From Chloroflexota bacterium (GTDB taxonomy: Bacteria > Chloroflexota > Dehalococcoidia > Lucifugimonadales > Lucifugimonadaceae): a stretch of 40,925 nucleotides of DNA. The notes under the pieces are model-generated. The model ran no database searches and had not been told where the DNA came from. It worked only from the letters and a program-made list of their open reading frames with translations. The DNA is taken from the NCBI GenBank assembly GCA_022574675.1, contig JACZRO010000005.1:1-40925 (forward strand), written 5' to 3'. This document shows positions 27,163 through 35,174 of the stretch, piece by piece (positions within the stretch are counted from its first letter, which is position 1; each line of letters starts with the position of its first letter). The translations under genes and the position numbers were made by a program.

Positions 27163-29097
27163 ATGGTCGCTACGAAAATGAGCGGTAACACGCGCCGGGT
27201 CGCGGTGATCCTGTTGCACGCCGTGCTTGTGGCGGCGTCTTTCTGGGCCTCCTTCGCGATCCGTCTGGATTTCGACTTCGGCGCGATCCCCGGCGACGTT
27301 TTCTGGCAGTCGCTTCCGGTTGTCCTTGCCCTGAGACTTGCTTCGCTTGCCGGCTTCAGGCTTTTCCGGGGGATGTGGCGTTACGTTGCGATCCCGGACC
27401 TGGTCCAGATACTCAAGGCAACGATAGTCAGCAGCATCGCCTTCGTCATCCTGCAGACCTGGCTTTTCGGTCTCGAGGGATTCCCTCGAAGCGTTTTCCT
27501 CATCGACTTCGCGGGCAACATCCTTCTCCTTTCGGGAGTCAGGTTGCTCGTTCGAATAATGCGGGAACGATCGATGACCGGTTCCTCCACGGTCGATTCC
27601 GGCGGAAGGCTCCTGATAATCGGGGCGGGTGACGCGGGCGCCTCACTCTGCTCGCAGGCCTTTACCAACAACTCGTTCCCGTACACACCTGTGGCTTTCG
27701 CCGACGACGATCGCAGTAAGGTCGGCCAGACCATCATCGGTGTGCCGGTCGCCGGGCGAATAGCGGACATCCCCTCTCTGGTCCGCCAGTACATGGTGGA
27801 CCTCGCCGTGATCGCGATACCGTCGGCGAGTTCGTCGCGAAAACGCGCCATTGTCGAGGTCTGCCGAGAGGCCGGCGTTGAGTGCAAGATTTTGCCCGCC
27901 ACGGCGGACCTGGTTGATGGGACCGTCAGTATTTCAGAGATCCGTGAAGTGGACATCCTGGACCTGCTCGGCAGGCCCCAGGCGCGTCTCGATGTTGAAA
28001 TCATCCGGGCGTCGATCCAGGGCAAGAAGGTGATGGTCACCGGCGCTGCGGGGTCCGTTGGGTCCGAGCTTGCCCGCCAGATCGCCGTGTTGGAACCTTC
28101 CCACCTCGTACTGGCCGACCGGGCCGAAAACGAACTGGTCTTCCTGGAGTCTGAGATCAGGGCGTCCATCCAGCCGGGGACCGCTTTGACGGTTCGGATA
28201 GTGGACGTGAACGACCAACCGGCTCTTCTGCGCCTGATGCGCGAGTGTTATCCGGACTCGGTGTTCCACGCCGCCGCCCACAAACACGTCAATCTGATGG
28301 AAGAGGCTCCCTCTCAGGCGATCACCAACAACGTGGGCGGCACTCTTTCTGTTGCTCGATGTGCGATCGAGGTAGGGGCCGATAACTTCGTGCTCGTCTC
28401 CACGGACAAGGCCGTAAATCCGACCAGCGTCATGGGCGCTACGAAGCGATTCGCGGAGCTCGTGATCCGAGAGCTAAACCGGACCTCGCCGACTCGCTTT
28501 ATCGCCGTGCGCTTTGGCAACGTGCTGGGCTCCAACGCAAGTGTCGTTCCCATCTTTCGGCGCCAGATCGAGGCGGGTGGACCCGTCACCGTCACCGACC
28601 CGGATGTAGAGCGTTACTTCATGAGCGGATCTGAAGCCGTCGGCCTGATCTTGCAGGCCGCGGCGGTAGGCAAGGGCGGAGAGGTGTTCATCCTGGAGAT
28701 GGGGGAACCGATCAAGATCGTAACTCTGGCCGAGACGCTGATCACCCTGTCCGGATTGACGCCCGGCGAAGATATCGAGATCGTTTATACGGGGCTGAAA
28801 CCCGGCGAAAAACTCAGCGAAGAACTAAGTTTCTCCGGGGAAGACGTCACGGACACCGGCCTGGACAAGTTGTGGGTCCTCAACGACCCGCAAAACGAGA
28901 CGGGCATGGTATCCGCAGCCGAGCAGCTGCTGGTTGATCTTCCGGAACTCGGAGAAAACGCAGCGCGCGGGCGCCTGGCTGAACTTGTGTCCGGGTACCA
29001 ACCCGCCGCCGCCTTTGACCCGTCACAGCGTGATTCCGCGGCCACGGCAACCGCCCCGACGAGGGCGCCCGGCGTGGCCGACTCGCCGGGCGCATAA
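27163..29097 (+). CDS. Membrane-bound nucleotide-sugar 4,6-dehydratase/epimerase (CapD/FlaA1/WbpM type)
   Basis: A 644-residue polysaccharide-biosynthesis enzyme that modifies UDP-HexNAc precursors of surface glycans. About four N-terminal membrane spans (AVILLHAVLVAASFWASFAI onward to about residue 125) are followed by a CoA-binding-like Rossmann domain (GGRLLIIGAGDAGASLCSQA). The catalytic SDR domain follows: KVMVTGAAGSVGSELARQI, VFHAAAHKHVNLMEE, FVLVSTDKAVNPTSVMGATK (the Tyr of the usual YxxxK is Met, as in large 4,6-dehydratases), and GNVLGSNASVVPIFRRQI. The start at 27163 has GAGG 6 bp upstream; ATG 27112 upstream has no ribosome site and ATG 27178 is also possible. TATTATGCTTA near 27090 resembles a -10 element. 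No glycosyltransferases adjoin. Confidence 0.9.
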   Translation: MVATKMSGNTRRVAVILLHAVLVAASFWASFAIRLDFDFGAIPGDVFWQSLPVVLALRLASLAGFRLFRGMWRYVAIPDLVQILKATIVSSIAFVILQTWLFGLEGFPRSVFLIDFAGNILLLSGVRLLVRIMRERSMTGSSTVDSGGRLLIIGAGDAGASLCSQAFTNNSFPYTPVAFADDDRSKVGQTIIGVPVAGRIADIPSLVRQYMVDLAVIAIPSASSSRKRAIVEVCREAGVECKILPATADLVDGTVSISEIREVDILDLLGRPQARLDVEIIRASIQGKKVMVTGAAGSVGSELARQIAVLEPSHLVLADRAENELVFLESEIRASIQPGTALTVRIVDVNDQPALLRLMRECYPDSVFHAAAHKHVNLMEEAPSQAITNNVGGTLSVARCAIEVGADNFVLVSTDKAVNPTSVMGATKRFAELVIRELNRTSPTRFIAVRFGNVLGSNASVVPIFRRQIEAGGPVTVTDPDVERYFMSGSEAVGLILQAAAVGKGGEVFILEMGEPIKIVTLAETLITLSGLTPGEDIEIVYTGLKPGEKLSEELSFSGEDVTDTGLDKLWVLNDPQNETGMVSAAEQLLVDLPELGENAARGRLAELVSGYQPAAAFDPSQRDSAATATAPTRAPGVADSPGA

Positions 29098-29106
29098 GCC
29101 GGACGC

Positions 29107-29126
29107 TCCTTCCGATGCCGGAAGGA
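29107..29126. terminator. Short stem-loop between convergent genes
   Basis: An 8-bp stem (TCCTTCCG / CGGAAGGA) with a 4-nt loop lies 9 bp after the dehydratase stop. No T-run follows, so it is a weak candidate; it lies between convergent genes and could serve both. Confidence 0.4.
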
Positions 29127-29217
29127 AACAATCGGACCTCCCCGTCTGCCGATCAACAGAGGCAGCTCCCTGGGCCGGCCCTCTTGATCTGACGCAGGTG
29201 GTTTGTTCGACGAGTGG

Positions 29218-29898
29218 TCAGGCGGCCTGCTTGAACATGAACAGGTTGTCCAGGGTTTCCTGGCTGGGCGACTCGGACACTTCGTCCTGGTGACGGCCGA
29301 GGATGGCGACCAGTTCTGCCGTGAGCTCGCGCCAGTTTTCCCTTAACGCCTTTTCCCGGTCCGGTTCCAACTCGATATCGCCTCGATCGGCGGCAGAGAG
29401 CGTCTGCTCGACCAACCGCCAGCTCAGGTCGAGATCGACCAGGGTCTCGAAATCGTGCGTCAGCCGGATCGCAGCTCGCTCGTCCCGTCGCATCTCGTCG
29501 CCCATCCTCTTGAGGCGGTCGCGTACGGCCGCACCCAGCTCTTCTGCCATCTCCTGGGCGTCGGCCGGCTCGTCGCGCCCGGGCATGTTGATGATCTCGG
29601 CCGTAAGTGTTTCCCAGAGGGCCGAAAGCGTGTCAAACCGATCGTCGTCAAGAACGATCTGCCCGGACCGGTGCTGTTGCAACGTGGCATCCGTCATCCG
29701 CCAGCCGAGATCGAGGTCCACGATGTTCCCGTACGTCTCGACGATCAGAGCGTTCGCGTTGCGGGCCCAGGGCATACCCTCTCGCATCCGCATCAACCGG
29801 CGGTCCACAGCCCCGCGCAGTCCGCTGCCGGCGCCGCGCCTGGGTCCGGAGCTGGCGTCAGTGGTTGGCGTCGCATGTCCGTCGCTGGATGCAGCCAT
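29218..29898 (-). CDS. Uncharacterised protein built of two 80-residue repeats
   Basis: No known family recognised. The 226 residues are nearly all accounted for by a tandem duplication: repeat 1 at about 29-108 and repeat 2 at about 122-204. Matching landmarks are RRLMRMREGM / DRLKRMGDEM, YGNIVDLDLGWRMTDATL / FETLVDLDLSWRLVEQTL, and LWETLTAEIINMPGRD / NWRELTAELVAILGRH. It is predicted helical, acidic and soluble, with no signal peptide. The ATG at 29898 has AGGAG 6 bp upstream. It is divergent from the PhoB-type regulator across 169 bp, so it may be controlled with it. The conserved V-D-L-D-L-x-W-R core could be a binding surface; the function is unknown. Confidence 0.7.
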   Translation of the reverse strand: MAASSDGHATPTTDASSGPRRGAGSGLRGAVDRRLMRMREGMPWARNANALIVETYGNIVDLDLGWRMTDATLQQHRSGQIVLDDDRFDTLSALWETLTAEIINMPGRDEPADAQEMAEELGAAVRDRLKRMGDEMRRDERAAIRLTHDFETLVDLDLSWRLVEQTLSAADRGDIELEPDREKALRENWRELTAELVAILGRHQDEVSESPSQETLDNLFMFKQAA

Positions 29899-29991
29899 TA
29901 AGCGCTCCTGATCGTTATTTCCGCCCGGCGCCGTATCAATCCCTAGCGCGTAACCTCATCCTGACAAACCCGTGTTTTCGCCGTGTGTCCA

Positions 29992-30017
29992 TTTTGTATC
30001 GGTTTTGTAACTTTGAA
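29992..30017 (+). promoter_or_regulatory. Direct repeats, candidate OmpR/PhoB-type operator
   Basis: TTTTGTA occurs at 29992 and again at 30003, exactly 11 bp apart, with CTTTGAA at 30011. OmpR/PhoB-type regulators bind tandem half-sites at 11-bp spacing. The site lies about 50 bp before the regulator gene and between divergent genes, in an AT-rich patch of otherwise GC-rich DNA. Confidence 0.45.
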
Positions 30018-30067
30018 CTGTGATATTGAGCTTCCGGCATGACCGGGGTTGGAGTTGACCGCATCAG

Positions 30068-30769
30068 ATGAATAACGTCGCCAACGTGCTCGTCGTTGAA
30101 GATGAGCCCGAGATCCTCGAACTGGTCTCGACTCTGATGCGCCTTGAAGGCCACAGCGTCGTGTGTGCGTCCAATGGCGAGGACGGCCTTCGGGCGTTTT
30201 ATCAACGCCGTCCGGACCTCGCCATACTGGATATCGGTCTACCCGGGATATCCGGATTCGACCTGTGCGGGCGGATCCGGGAGGTCTCTGAAGTGCCGGT
30301 GATCTTCCTCACCGCTCTCGGGGACGAAACAGATCGGGTTAGAGGCCTGCGGGCTGGTGGCGACGACTACATCGTCAAGCCGTTCGGCAACGACGAGCTG
30401 AAGGCACGCGTGGCGGCGGCGTTGCGCAGGGCAGCTATGCCGGCGGTCGGCTCGGCACGGCGCGATTTCACCGATGGGGAGCTGATCATGGATCACCGCG
30501 CGCACACCGTGTCCGTGCGAGGAACGCCCGTCTCCCTCACCCCGCTTGAGTACCGGATGCTATCCGTGCTCTCAAGCCATAGCGGACAGGTGTTGAGCCA
30601 GGATCGGCTGCTCGATCTGGTATGGGGTGTGGATGCCGTGGAAGCGGCGCCGGAAAGCGTCCGCCTTTGCATCAGCCACTTGCGAAGCAAAATCGAGGCC
30701 GATCCGCGGCGTCCCCGGCTCGTCGAGACCGTTCGAGGTTTCGGCTACCGGTACGCCACGGCCGCCTGA
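30068..30769 (+). CDS. Response regulator, OmpR/PhoB family
   Basis: A 233-residue two-domain transcription regulator. The receiver domain (1-120) has the acidic pair in VVEDEPEI, the phosphoacceptor Asp55 in LAILDIGLPG, the switch Thr in IFLTALGDE, and Lys in DYIVKPFGNDEL. The C-terminal winged helix (about 138-230) has LTPLEYRMLSVLSSHSGQVL, the recognition helix APESVRLCISHLRSKIE, and the terminal wing LVETVRGFGYRYA. No kinase gene is adjacent on the same strand; the CHASE-PAS kinase 31153-33324 is convergent and 383 bp away, and is the nearest possible partner. GGAG lies 13 bp before the ATG. Candidate autoregulatory repeats are at 29992-30017. Confidence 0.93.
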   Translation: MNNVANVLVVEDEPEILELVSTLMRLEGHSVVCASNGEDGLRAFYQRRPDLAILDIGLPGISGFDLCGRIREVSEVPVIFLTALGDETDRVRGLRAGGDDYIVKPFGNDELKARVAAALRRAAMPAVGSARRDFTDGELIMDHRAHTVSVRGTPVSLTPLEYRMLSVLSSHSGQVLSQDRLLDLVWGVDAVEAAPESVRLCISHLRSKIEADPRRPRLVETVRGFGYRYATAA

Positions 30770-31152
30770 ATCGCCGCCCAGAAACGACCCGGGGATACCG
30801 CTTCCCGGCTCTCGGCTTGCAGACACGGCTCGGGTGAAGCGCCCAGCATGACTCCGCGCCGGGCTGGCTGAACCCCCGTCCCCGGCTGGCAGCTCTTTCC
30901 CGTACGGTGCTGACGCCGCAATGGCGGGTCCGTGGATCGCTCTCGTTCACCGGCACGACGAGGGTTCCCTGGTCCAATATGCCTGGGCCGTAAATTTCCG
31001 CCAAATTTCCACAGGGAAACGTCCCACGGGATAGACGCATCGTTTTGCCGGGCTTCCCGAAGGACCGTTGGTTCAATCCCCCGTCCAGGGTTGCCGCGCC
31101 GTCGGCGCGTTAAGGTGCCGACGCGCCTCCCGAGTCTCCGGGGGATGATGGT
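30770..31152. other. Gap between convergent regulator and kinase genes
   Basis: 383 bp with no credible gene. AAATTTCC occurs twice 13 bp apart near 30991-31011. A stretch near 31069-31085 (GGTTCAATCCCCCG) resembles a tRNA T-arm, but no tRNA body is present. No clear terminator for either gene was found. Confidence 0.5.
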
Positions 31153-33324
31153 CTAGGCCGCTATGTTGACCCTCTGGGACGGCGCTCTGCCGGTCGCTTG
31201 CTTGAGCAACACCCGGAACGTTGTCCCGGCCCCGACCTCAGATGTCATCTCGATCGTGCCGCCCTGTAGCTCGGTCAGCGACTTGGCGATCGCGAGGCCG
31301 AGGCCTGTGCTGCCGGGCGATTTGCGCGATTCCGACTCGACCCGGACGAAGCGCTCGAATACGCGTTCCCTGTCTTGCTCCGGTATTCCGATCCCGGTGT
31401 CTGACACCGCGATCTCGACCAGGTCGCCGCGGGTCCGAGCGGACAGCGTCACCTTGCCGCCCTCGGGCGTATATCTGTACGCATTGGTTATCAGGTTCAT
31501 CAGTACCTGGAACAGCCGGCTGGAGTCCGCATTGATCTGCGGCAGACCGGGCGGCACGTTGACCTGCAAAGTCAGGTTGCGAGACTCGAACTCACCGCGA
31601 ACGTTGTCAAGGAGTTCCGATACGAGCGGCACCAGCGAGACGGCGGTCAGCTCCACACGGATCCCGCCTTCAAGACGGGAGATATCCAGGATGTCGTTTA
31701 CCAGCCTCTTCAAACGGTCACTGCTCCGGCGCGCCATGCCGAGCAAACGCTCGGATTCAGAGGTGATAGGGCCTGCGGCGCCCGAAAGGACAAGTTCCAG
31801 GAACCCGATGACGGAAGTAAGGGGTGTGCGAAGCTCGTGGGAGACCATGGACACAAACACGCCCTTGGCCTGCTCCGCGGCGCGTTCGCCGGTCACGTCC
31901 CGGTATACCCACAACCGGCCCCGGTAATCGCCGTTCTCGTCGGTCACGGGCACGGACGTCCTTGAGTACGTGACCGGCGTGGGCTGCGCGAACACGATGT
32001 CCTCGGCCGGCACCGTCAGACGCTCATCGGCATAGATTTCGCCGATCCGGCTGACCAGGTCAACGCGGTCATATACGGACGCCGCGGCGCCCTGTTCAAG
32101 CTCCGGGCTGGTTTGACCCAAAAGTTCCGTCGCGTCCCGGTATCCGAAGGCGTCTGCGAACGCCTGGTTCGTCCACACCACCCGTTGATCGCGGTCTACC
32201 AGCATGATGCCTTCAAGCGCTGACTTGAGGAACACCGAAAGTTGCGTGCTCATCAGCCGGAGGTCAGACTGGGCGTTGTGGCGCGACGAGGCGAGTGAAT
32301 AACTCGCGCCCGTTGCGGCGATCGTGATGGCAAGCCCCGCACCGAGCACGATCATCCAGACGTTCCGTTCGAGCGCGCTCACGCCGAACCATGGCTCGGA
32401 TCGGAGATCCAATTGCCACTCGCGACCTCCGACCTCGATGGCCATTGCGACGTGACTCCCGCCGGCCGCTGGAGAGTTGGAGGGCGTGAGTAGCGCCAGC
32501 TCAGCCGCGCCCGGCGCTGCCAGCGATCCCAGATCCGTCACCGTGACATGTACGTTCGACAGGTCGGCGCGAAGGATCGGGCCGACCATGAGCCGATCCG
32601 TCTCGTAGAGTGTCAACCCGAAACCGATCAGGGCATCGCGCCGTTGGTCGATAGATTGAACGCGCTCGCCGGAACGATATATCGGCGCAAGCACGGCGAA
32701 CGCGGGCGAGCCCTCGCCTGGGAACGGCGCAGTCGCCGTCGCCCGGCCGGTGTCGCGAGCCTCGTTCATCGCGGCAGAGAAGGCAGGATCCTGTCCGAGG
32801 TCCTCGCCGGGACCGGCGGGGATCCCGCCCGGCGGGTCTATGAAAGCGACCAGGAACTGTTCTCCGTTCGTTCCCGCCGGGGCCACCGTGTATCCGGAGA
32901 ATCCCTGGGACCGCAACTCAGCCGCGAAATCGTCGGCCTCCTCGGCCCGGACCAGCGGGATGAACCCGATCGTCTGGGCTCGTACGCCACGATCACGAAG
33001 CCCTCCGGCGTAGTCCGTGAACCCGGCCACCGTGACTTCCGTGGAGCCAACGAGGAATCCCGACACCTCGTCGGCTTCCGACGTGACGGCGCGCAGCTCT
33101 GCTGCGATGGCGTTGGATGCGCGGGCGGAGAACGCCTCAAACCGGTCGTCGCTCTGGTTGGCCACGATCGTGCGGACCATGGCGGCCGTCCCGAGGGTCA
33201 TGGCCAGGAGCATCGTCAACGTCGCGCCCGCGATGAAGTACGGCAACCGGCCCCTGTCGACCGGGCGTCGTGATTCACGTCTCGCTGCGCTGGTGCCACC
33301 TGCGTCAGGGGCAGGGATCTCCAT
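31153..33324 (-). CDS. Sensor histidine kinase (CHASE1-like sensor, PAS, HisKA, HATPase)
   Basis: A 723-residue membrane kinase. One membrane span (about 28-50) precedes an extracytoplasmic sensor domain of about 260 residues resembling CHASE1 (GFTDYAGGLRDRGV followed by AQTIGFIPLV; TATAPFPGEGSPAFAVLAPI). A second span is at about 321-340. A PAS domain (about 360-480) shows LVDRDQRVVWTNQAFADAFG. The phosphoacceptor is His496 in VSMVSHELRTPL. The ATPase domain has NLITNAYRYTPEGGKV, SDTGIGIPE and STGLGLAIAK. The start ATG 33324 has GGAGG 11 bp upstream; the frame is open to 33423 without a better site. No adjacent same-strand regulator: possible partners are the convergent PhoB-type regulator or a distant one. 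Ligand unknown; CHASE domains sense small molecules such as adenine derivatives or peptides. Confidence 0.92.
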   Translation of the reverse strand: MEIPAPDAGGTSAARRESRRPVDRGRLPYFIAGATLTMLLAMTLGTAAMVRTIVANQSDDRFEAFSARASNAIAAELRAVTSEADEVSGFLVGSTEVTVAGFTDYAGGLRDRGVRAQTIGFIPLVRAEEADDFAAELRSQGFSGYTVAPAGTNGEQFLVAFIDPPGGIPAGPGEDLGQDPAFSAAMNEARDTGRATATAPFPGEGSPAFAVLAPIYRSGERVQSIDQRRDALIGFGLTLYETDRLMVGPILRADLSNVHVTVTDLGSLAAPGAAELALLTPSNSPAAGGSHVAMAIEVGGREWQLDLRSEPWFGVSALERNVWMIVLGAGLAITIAATGASYSLASSRHNAQSDLRLMSTQLSVFLKSALEGIMLVDRDQRVVWTNQAFADAFGYRDATELLGQTSPELEQGAAASVYDRVDLVSRIGEIYADERLTVPAEDIVFAQPTPVTYSRTSVPVTDENGDYRGRLWVYRDVTGERAAEQAKGVFVSMVSHELRTPLTSVIGFLELVLSGAAGPITSESERLLGMARRSSDRLKRLVNDILDISRLEGGIRVELTAVSLVPLVSELLDNVRGEFESRNLTLQVNVPPGLPQINADSSRLFQVLMNLITNAYRYTPEGGKVTLSARTRGDLVEIAVSDTGIGIPEQDRERVFERFVRVESESRKSPGSTGLGLAIAKSLTELQGGTIEMTSEVGAGTTFRVLLKQATGRAPSQRVNIAA

Positions 33325-33844
33325 GCCTGGGTTCGCCTCCAGTGCGCCTGCCGCCCGGCAGGAGATTGATTTTCCGTGGCGCGCGAACGCGTCGCCTCTG
33401 GCCTTGGTCGCGGAACAAGCCATCGTCCAATCTCGATTGTGGAACGCATAGGTGAATCAGCGGACCGGTGTGATCACCTATGAAGCTTGCCGAAAACGGC
33501 GCGTTTAGCCCCCGGAGACGCTATTCCGCGTTGAAGTTCGGACAAGCGCCCGCGACCTGCCAGGGCTGAATCCCGCTGGCGAACCCGCGGAGTGACGGAA
33601 GCGGTGTGCGACGGGCCGACGTTTAACGATGCCCGATTTACAGGCATGGCCGCCTCGAACCCGGGGCCGGCAGCCCGGCGGGAACCATTCAGGCGATGGC
33701 TTTCGACGGCGCCTGTCATGACCTGCGTGTTCCGCCAGACCCGCCAGACCCGTCCGTCGTGATAGCCGCACATGATCTGTCGCGCAAAGAGGGGGCCGGC
33801 GTCGCCACCGGCCCCCGAACTACTGCAATCAGTGCGCCTGATTA
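33325..33844. other. 520-bp gap upstream of the CHASE-PAS kinase
   Basis: No convincing gene on either strand; the open frames here are out of character with the neighbours. It holds the terminator-like hairpin at 33791-33816. I looked for c-di-GMP, cobalamin and other common riboswitch cores on the minus strand and found none. Confidence 0.5.
33791..33816 (-). terminator. Terminator-like hairpin after the cytochrome lipoprotein gene
   Basis: A 9-bp stem GGGGGCCGG / CCGGCCCCC with an 8-nt loop. On the minus strand it is followed by TCTTTG, 29 bp past the stop codon of the lipoprotein gene. Confidence 0.6.
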
Positions 33845-35020
33845 TCAGGCGGGCGGCTCTTCAATAGCGTGCTCATCGCCATCCTCGTGCGCCGCATCGG
33901 CTTCATGTTCGTCGGTCGAGTGCTCGTCGCCGTCCTCGTGCGCCGCATCGGCGTCATGATCGTCCGTCGCGTGCTCGTCGCCATCCTCGTGCGCAGCATC
34001 GGCTTCATGTTCGTCGGTCGAGTGCTCGTCGCCTTCCTCGTGTGCCGCATCTCCGTCGTGCTGGTCTATCGCGTGCTCGTCACCTTCCTCGTGAGCGTCG
34101 GCGTGGTCCCCGTTCTCCACGCCGATCGATGTCAGGCCCAGCAACGCGGATAGTTGTTCCTCCGCTTCATGTTTTTCGTCCCCCGCAAGCAAGACCAGGA
34201 TCTCGTTGATCTCCGCCAACTCGTCGCCCTCGGCGACCGCGGCGGCGTGCTCGAGATGGTGGGTCGCTTCGCCCCTTTCGGTGACACGGAGGCCCGACAG
34301 CCCGAGCTTGAGGTGAAGGGTCGCAAAGCTCTCGTCGGGAGGTTGCACGTCGGACAGCATCCCCTCGATCAAGTGCTGGGCATCGTGGTAATCCCCCACC
34401 TGCGTGATGCTCAACGCTTCTTGCATCAAAGCGAGGTGTTGTCCGTCGAGGATCCCGATCAGGTGTTCGATGTGGTGTTCGGCCTCGTCGACGTTGTCCG
34501 CTTGGAACGCCGTCAGCGCCATCCGGTGGTGCGCAAGGGATTGTTCTGCCAGTGGGATATCGGTTGCCATGCCGTGCGCGTGATCACCGGTGAGGCTGTC
34601 GACGTAGGCGACCAGGGCGTCGAGGTCTTCCTTGGTCAAGGTCTCCCGGCCAAATACCGGCATCACCCCTATCGGAGCGCGTACCTGCCGCCTGATCTGT
34701 AGCTCGTTGTGGCCCGGCAGGCCTGGGGCGATCACCGTACCGGAACCGTCTTCGCCGTGGCAGGCGGCGCATCCAACCTGTTTGTATACGGCTCGGCCGC
34801 GTTCTACTAGGTCCAGAGCGGGCTGCGCCTCGGCTTCATGTGCCTCGTCGTCATCGTGGCCGTCGTCGGCGTGATCGTCGTCGGCGTCTGCCGGAACAGG
34901 AGTCGAGGTCGCGGCCGGTGCGGCGGTTGGGAACGGATCTGACTCGCCTGACGAGCATGCGATGGCCAACGTTACAAACGCGGCGATCCCTATGGCGGAT
35001 ATTCGATAGGGCAATTGCAT
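33845..35020 (-). CDS. Cytochrome c lipoprotein with helical repeats and His/Asp-rich tandem-repeat tail
   Basis: A 391-residue secreted lipoprotein. The signal peptide ends AFVTLAIAC, lipidated at Cys22. A Pro/Ala/Thr linker and a first Asp/His-rich stretch (46-64) follow. Residues about 68-145 are a single-haem cytochrome c domain: CAACH at 84-88 with Met120 in GVMPVFG as likely axial ligand, ending LDALVAYVDSLTG. Residues about 155-290 form about four degenerate TPR-like helical hairpins sharing an A-x-x-x-[IL] pattern (DEAEHHIEHLI, HDAQHLIEGML, GEATHHLEHAA, HEAEEQLSALL), unusually rich in histidine. Residues 308-391 are five copies of a 17-residue unit such as DAAHEDGDEHSTDEHEA, likely metal-binding. 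AAGGAG precedes the ATG. It lies downstream of the NarX/NarL-type pair on the same strand. I know of no named family with this architecture; metal capture or redox sensing outside the membrane is inference. Confidence 0.85.
   Translation of the reverse strand: MQLPYRISAIGIAAFVTLAIACSSGESDPFPTAAPAATSTPVPADADDDHADDGHDDDEAHEAEAQPALDLVERGRAVYKQVGCAACHGEDGSGTVIAPGLPGHNELQIRRQVRAPIGVMPVFGRETLTKEDLDALVAYVDSLTGDHAHGMATDIPLAEQSLAHHRMALTAFQADNVDEAEHHIEHLIGILDGQHLALMQEALSITQVGDYHDAQHLIEGMLSDVQPPDESFATLHLKLGLSGLRVTERGEATHHLEHAAAVAEGDELAEINEILVLLAGDEKHEAEEQLSALLGLTSIGVENGDHADAHEEGDEHAIDQHDGDAAHEEGDEHSTDEHEADAAHEDGDEHATDDHDADAAHEDGDEHSTDEHEADAAHEDGDEHAIEEPPA
33848..34099 (-). repeat. 51-bp in-frame tandem repeat (102-bp higher-order unit)
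   Basis: Five copies encode the 17-residue His/Asp/Glu unit; the first copy has 16 residues and the last diverges to the C-terminus. Copies alternate between STDEHEA and ATDDHDA/AIDQHDG endings, so the array seems to have grown by 102-bp steps. The reading frame is kept throughout. Confidence 0.85.
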
Positions 35021-35127
35021 CAGGTCCTCTCCTTAGCCGGATACCGACCGTCGATCTGGCTGATTCCAGCCTATCGGATAGTCAACGCCCGATCATCGCG
35101 AACAGGGATCATCAGGTTCGTCCGGGC

Positions 35128-35166
35128 ACACCATCGGGTCGTGGTGTGTTTACACCATCCGGGTCG
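35128..35166. promoter_or_regulatory. Direct repeats upstream of the cytochrome lipoprotein gene
   Basis: ACACCATCGGGTCG at 35128-35141 and ACACCATCCGGGTCG at 35152-35166 lie 24 bp apart, start to start, with TGGTGTGTTT between them; the GGTGT in it can also pair with ACACC of either copy. The pair is in the 154-bp gap between the NarL-type regulator stop and the lipoprotein start, so a regulator site for the lipoprotein gene is possible. Confidence 0.4.
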
Positions 35167-35174
35167 CCGCCCGG

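Noticed and set aside
31060-31100. tRNA-like T-arm (GGTTCAATCCCCCG)
   Set aside because: No matching acceptor, D or anticodon arms upstream, so no tRNA can be folded.
33474-33773. Open frames in the gap upstream of the CHASE-PAS kinase
   Set aside because: Overlapping frames on the same strand, no ribosome site and no recognisable composition or motif.
33848-34099. CRISPR-like regular repeats
   Set aside because: The 51-bp units are contiguous, in frame and coding; there are no unique spacers between repeats.
33869-34153. Open frame opposite the His/Asp repeat region with a Val/Leu/Ile-rich product
   Set aside because: It is a mirror of the GC-rich tandem repeat on the other strand; the minus-strand frame has a signal peptide, haem motif and ribosome site, the plus frame has none.
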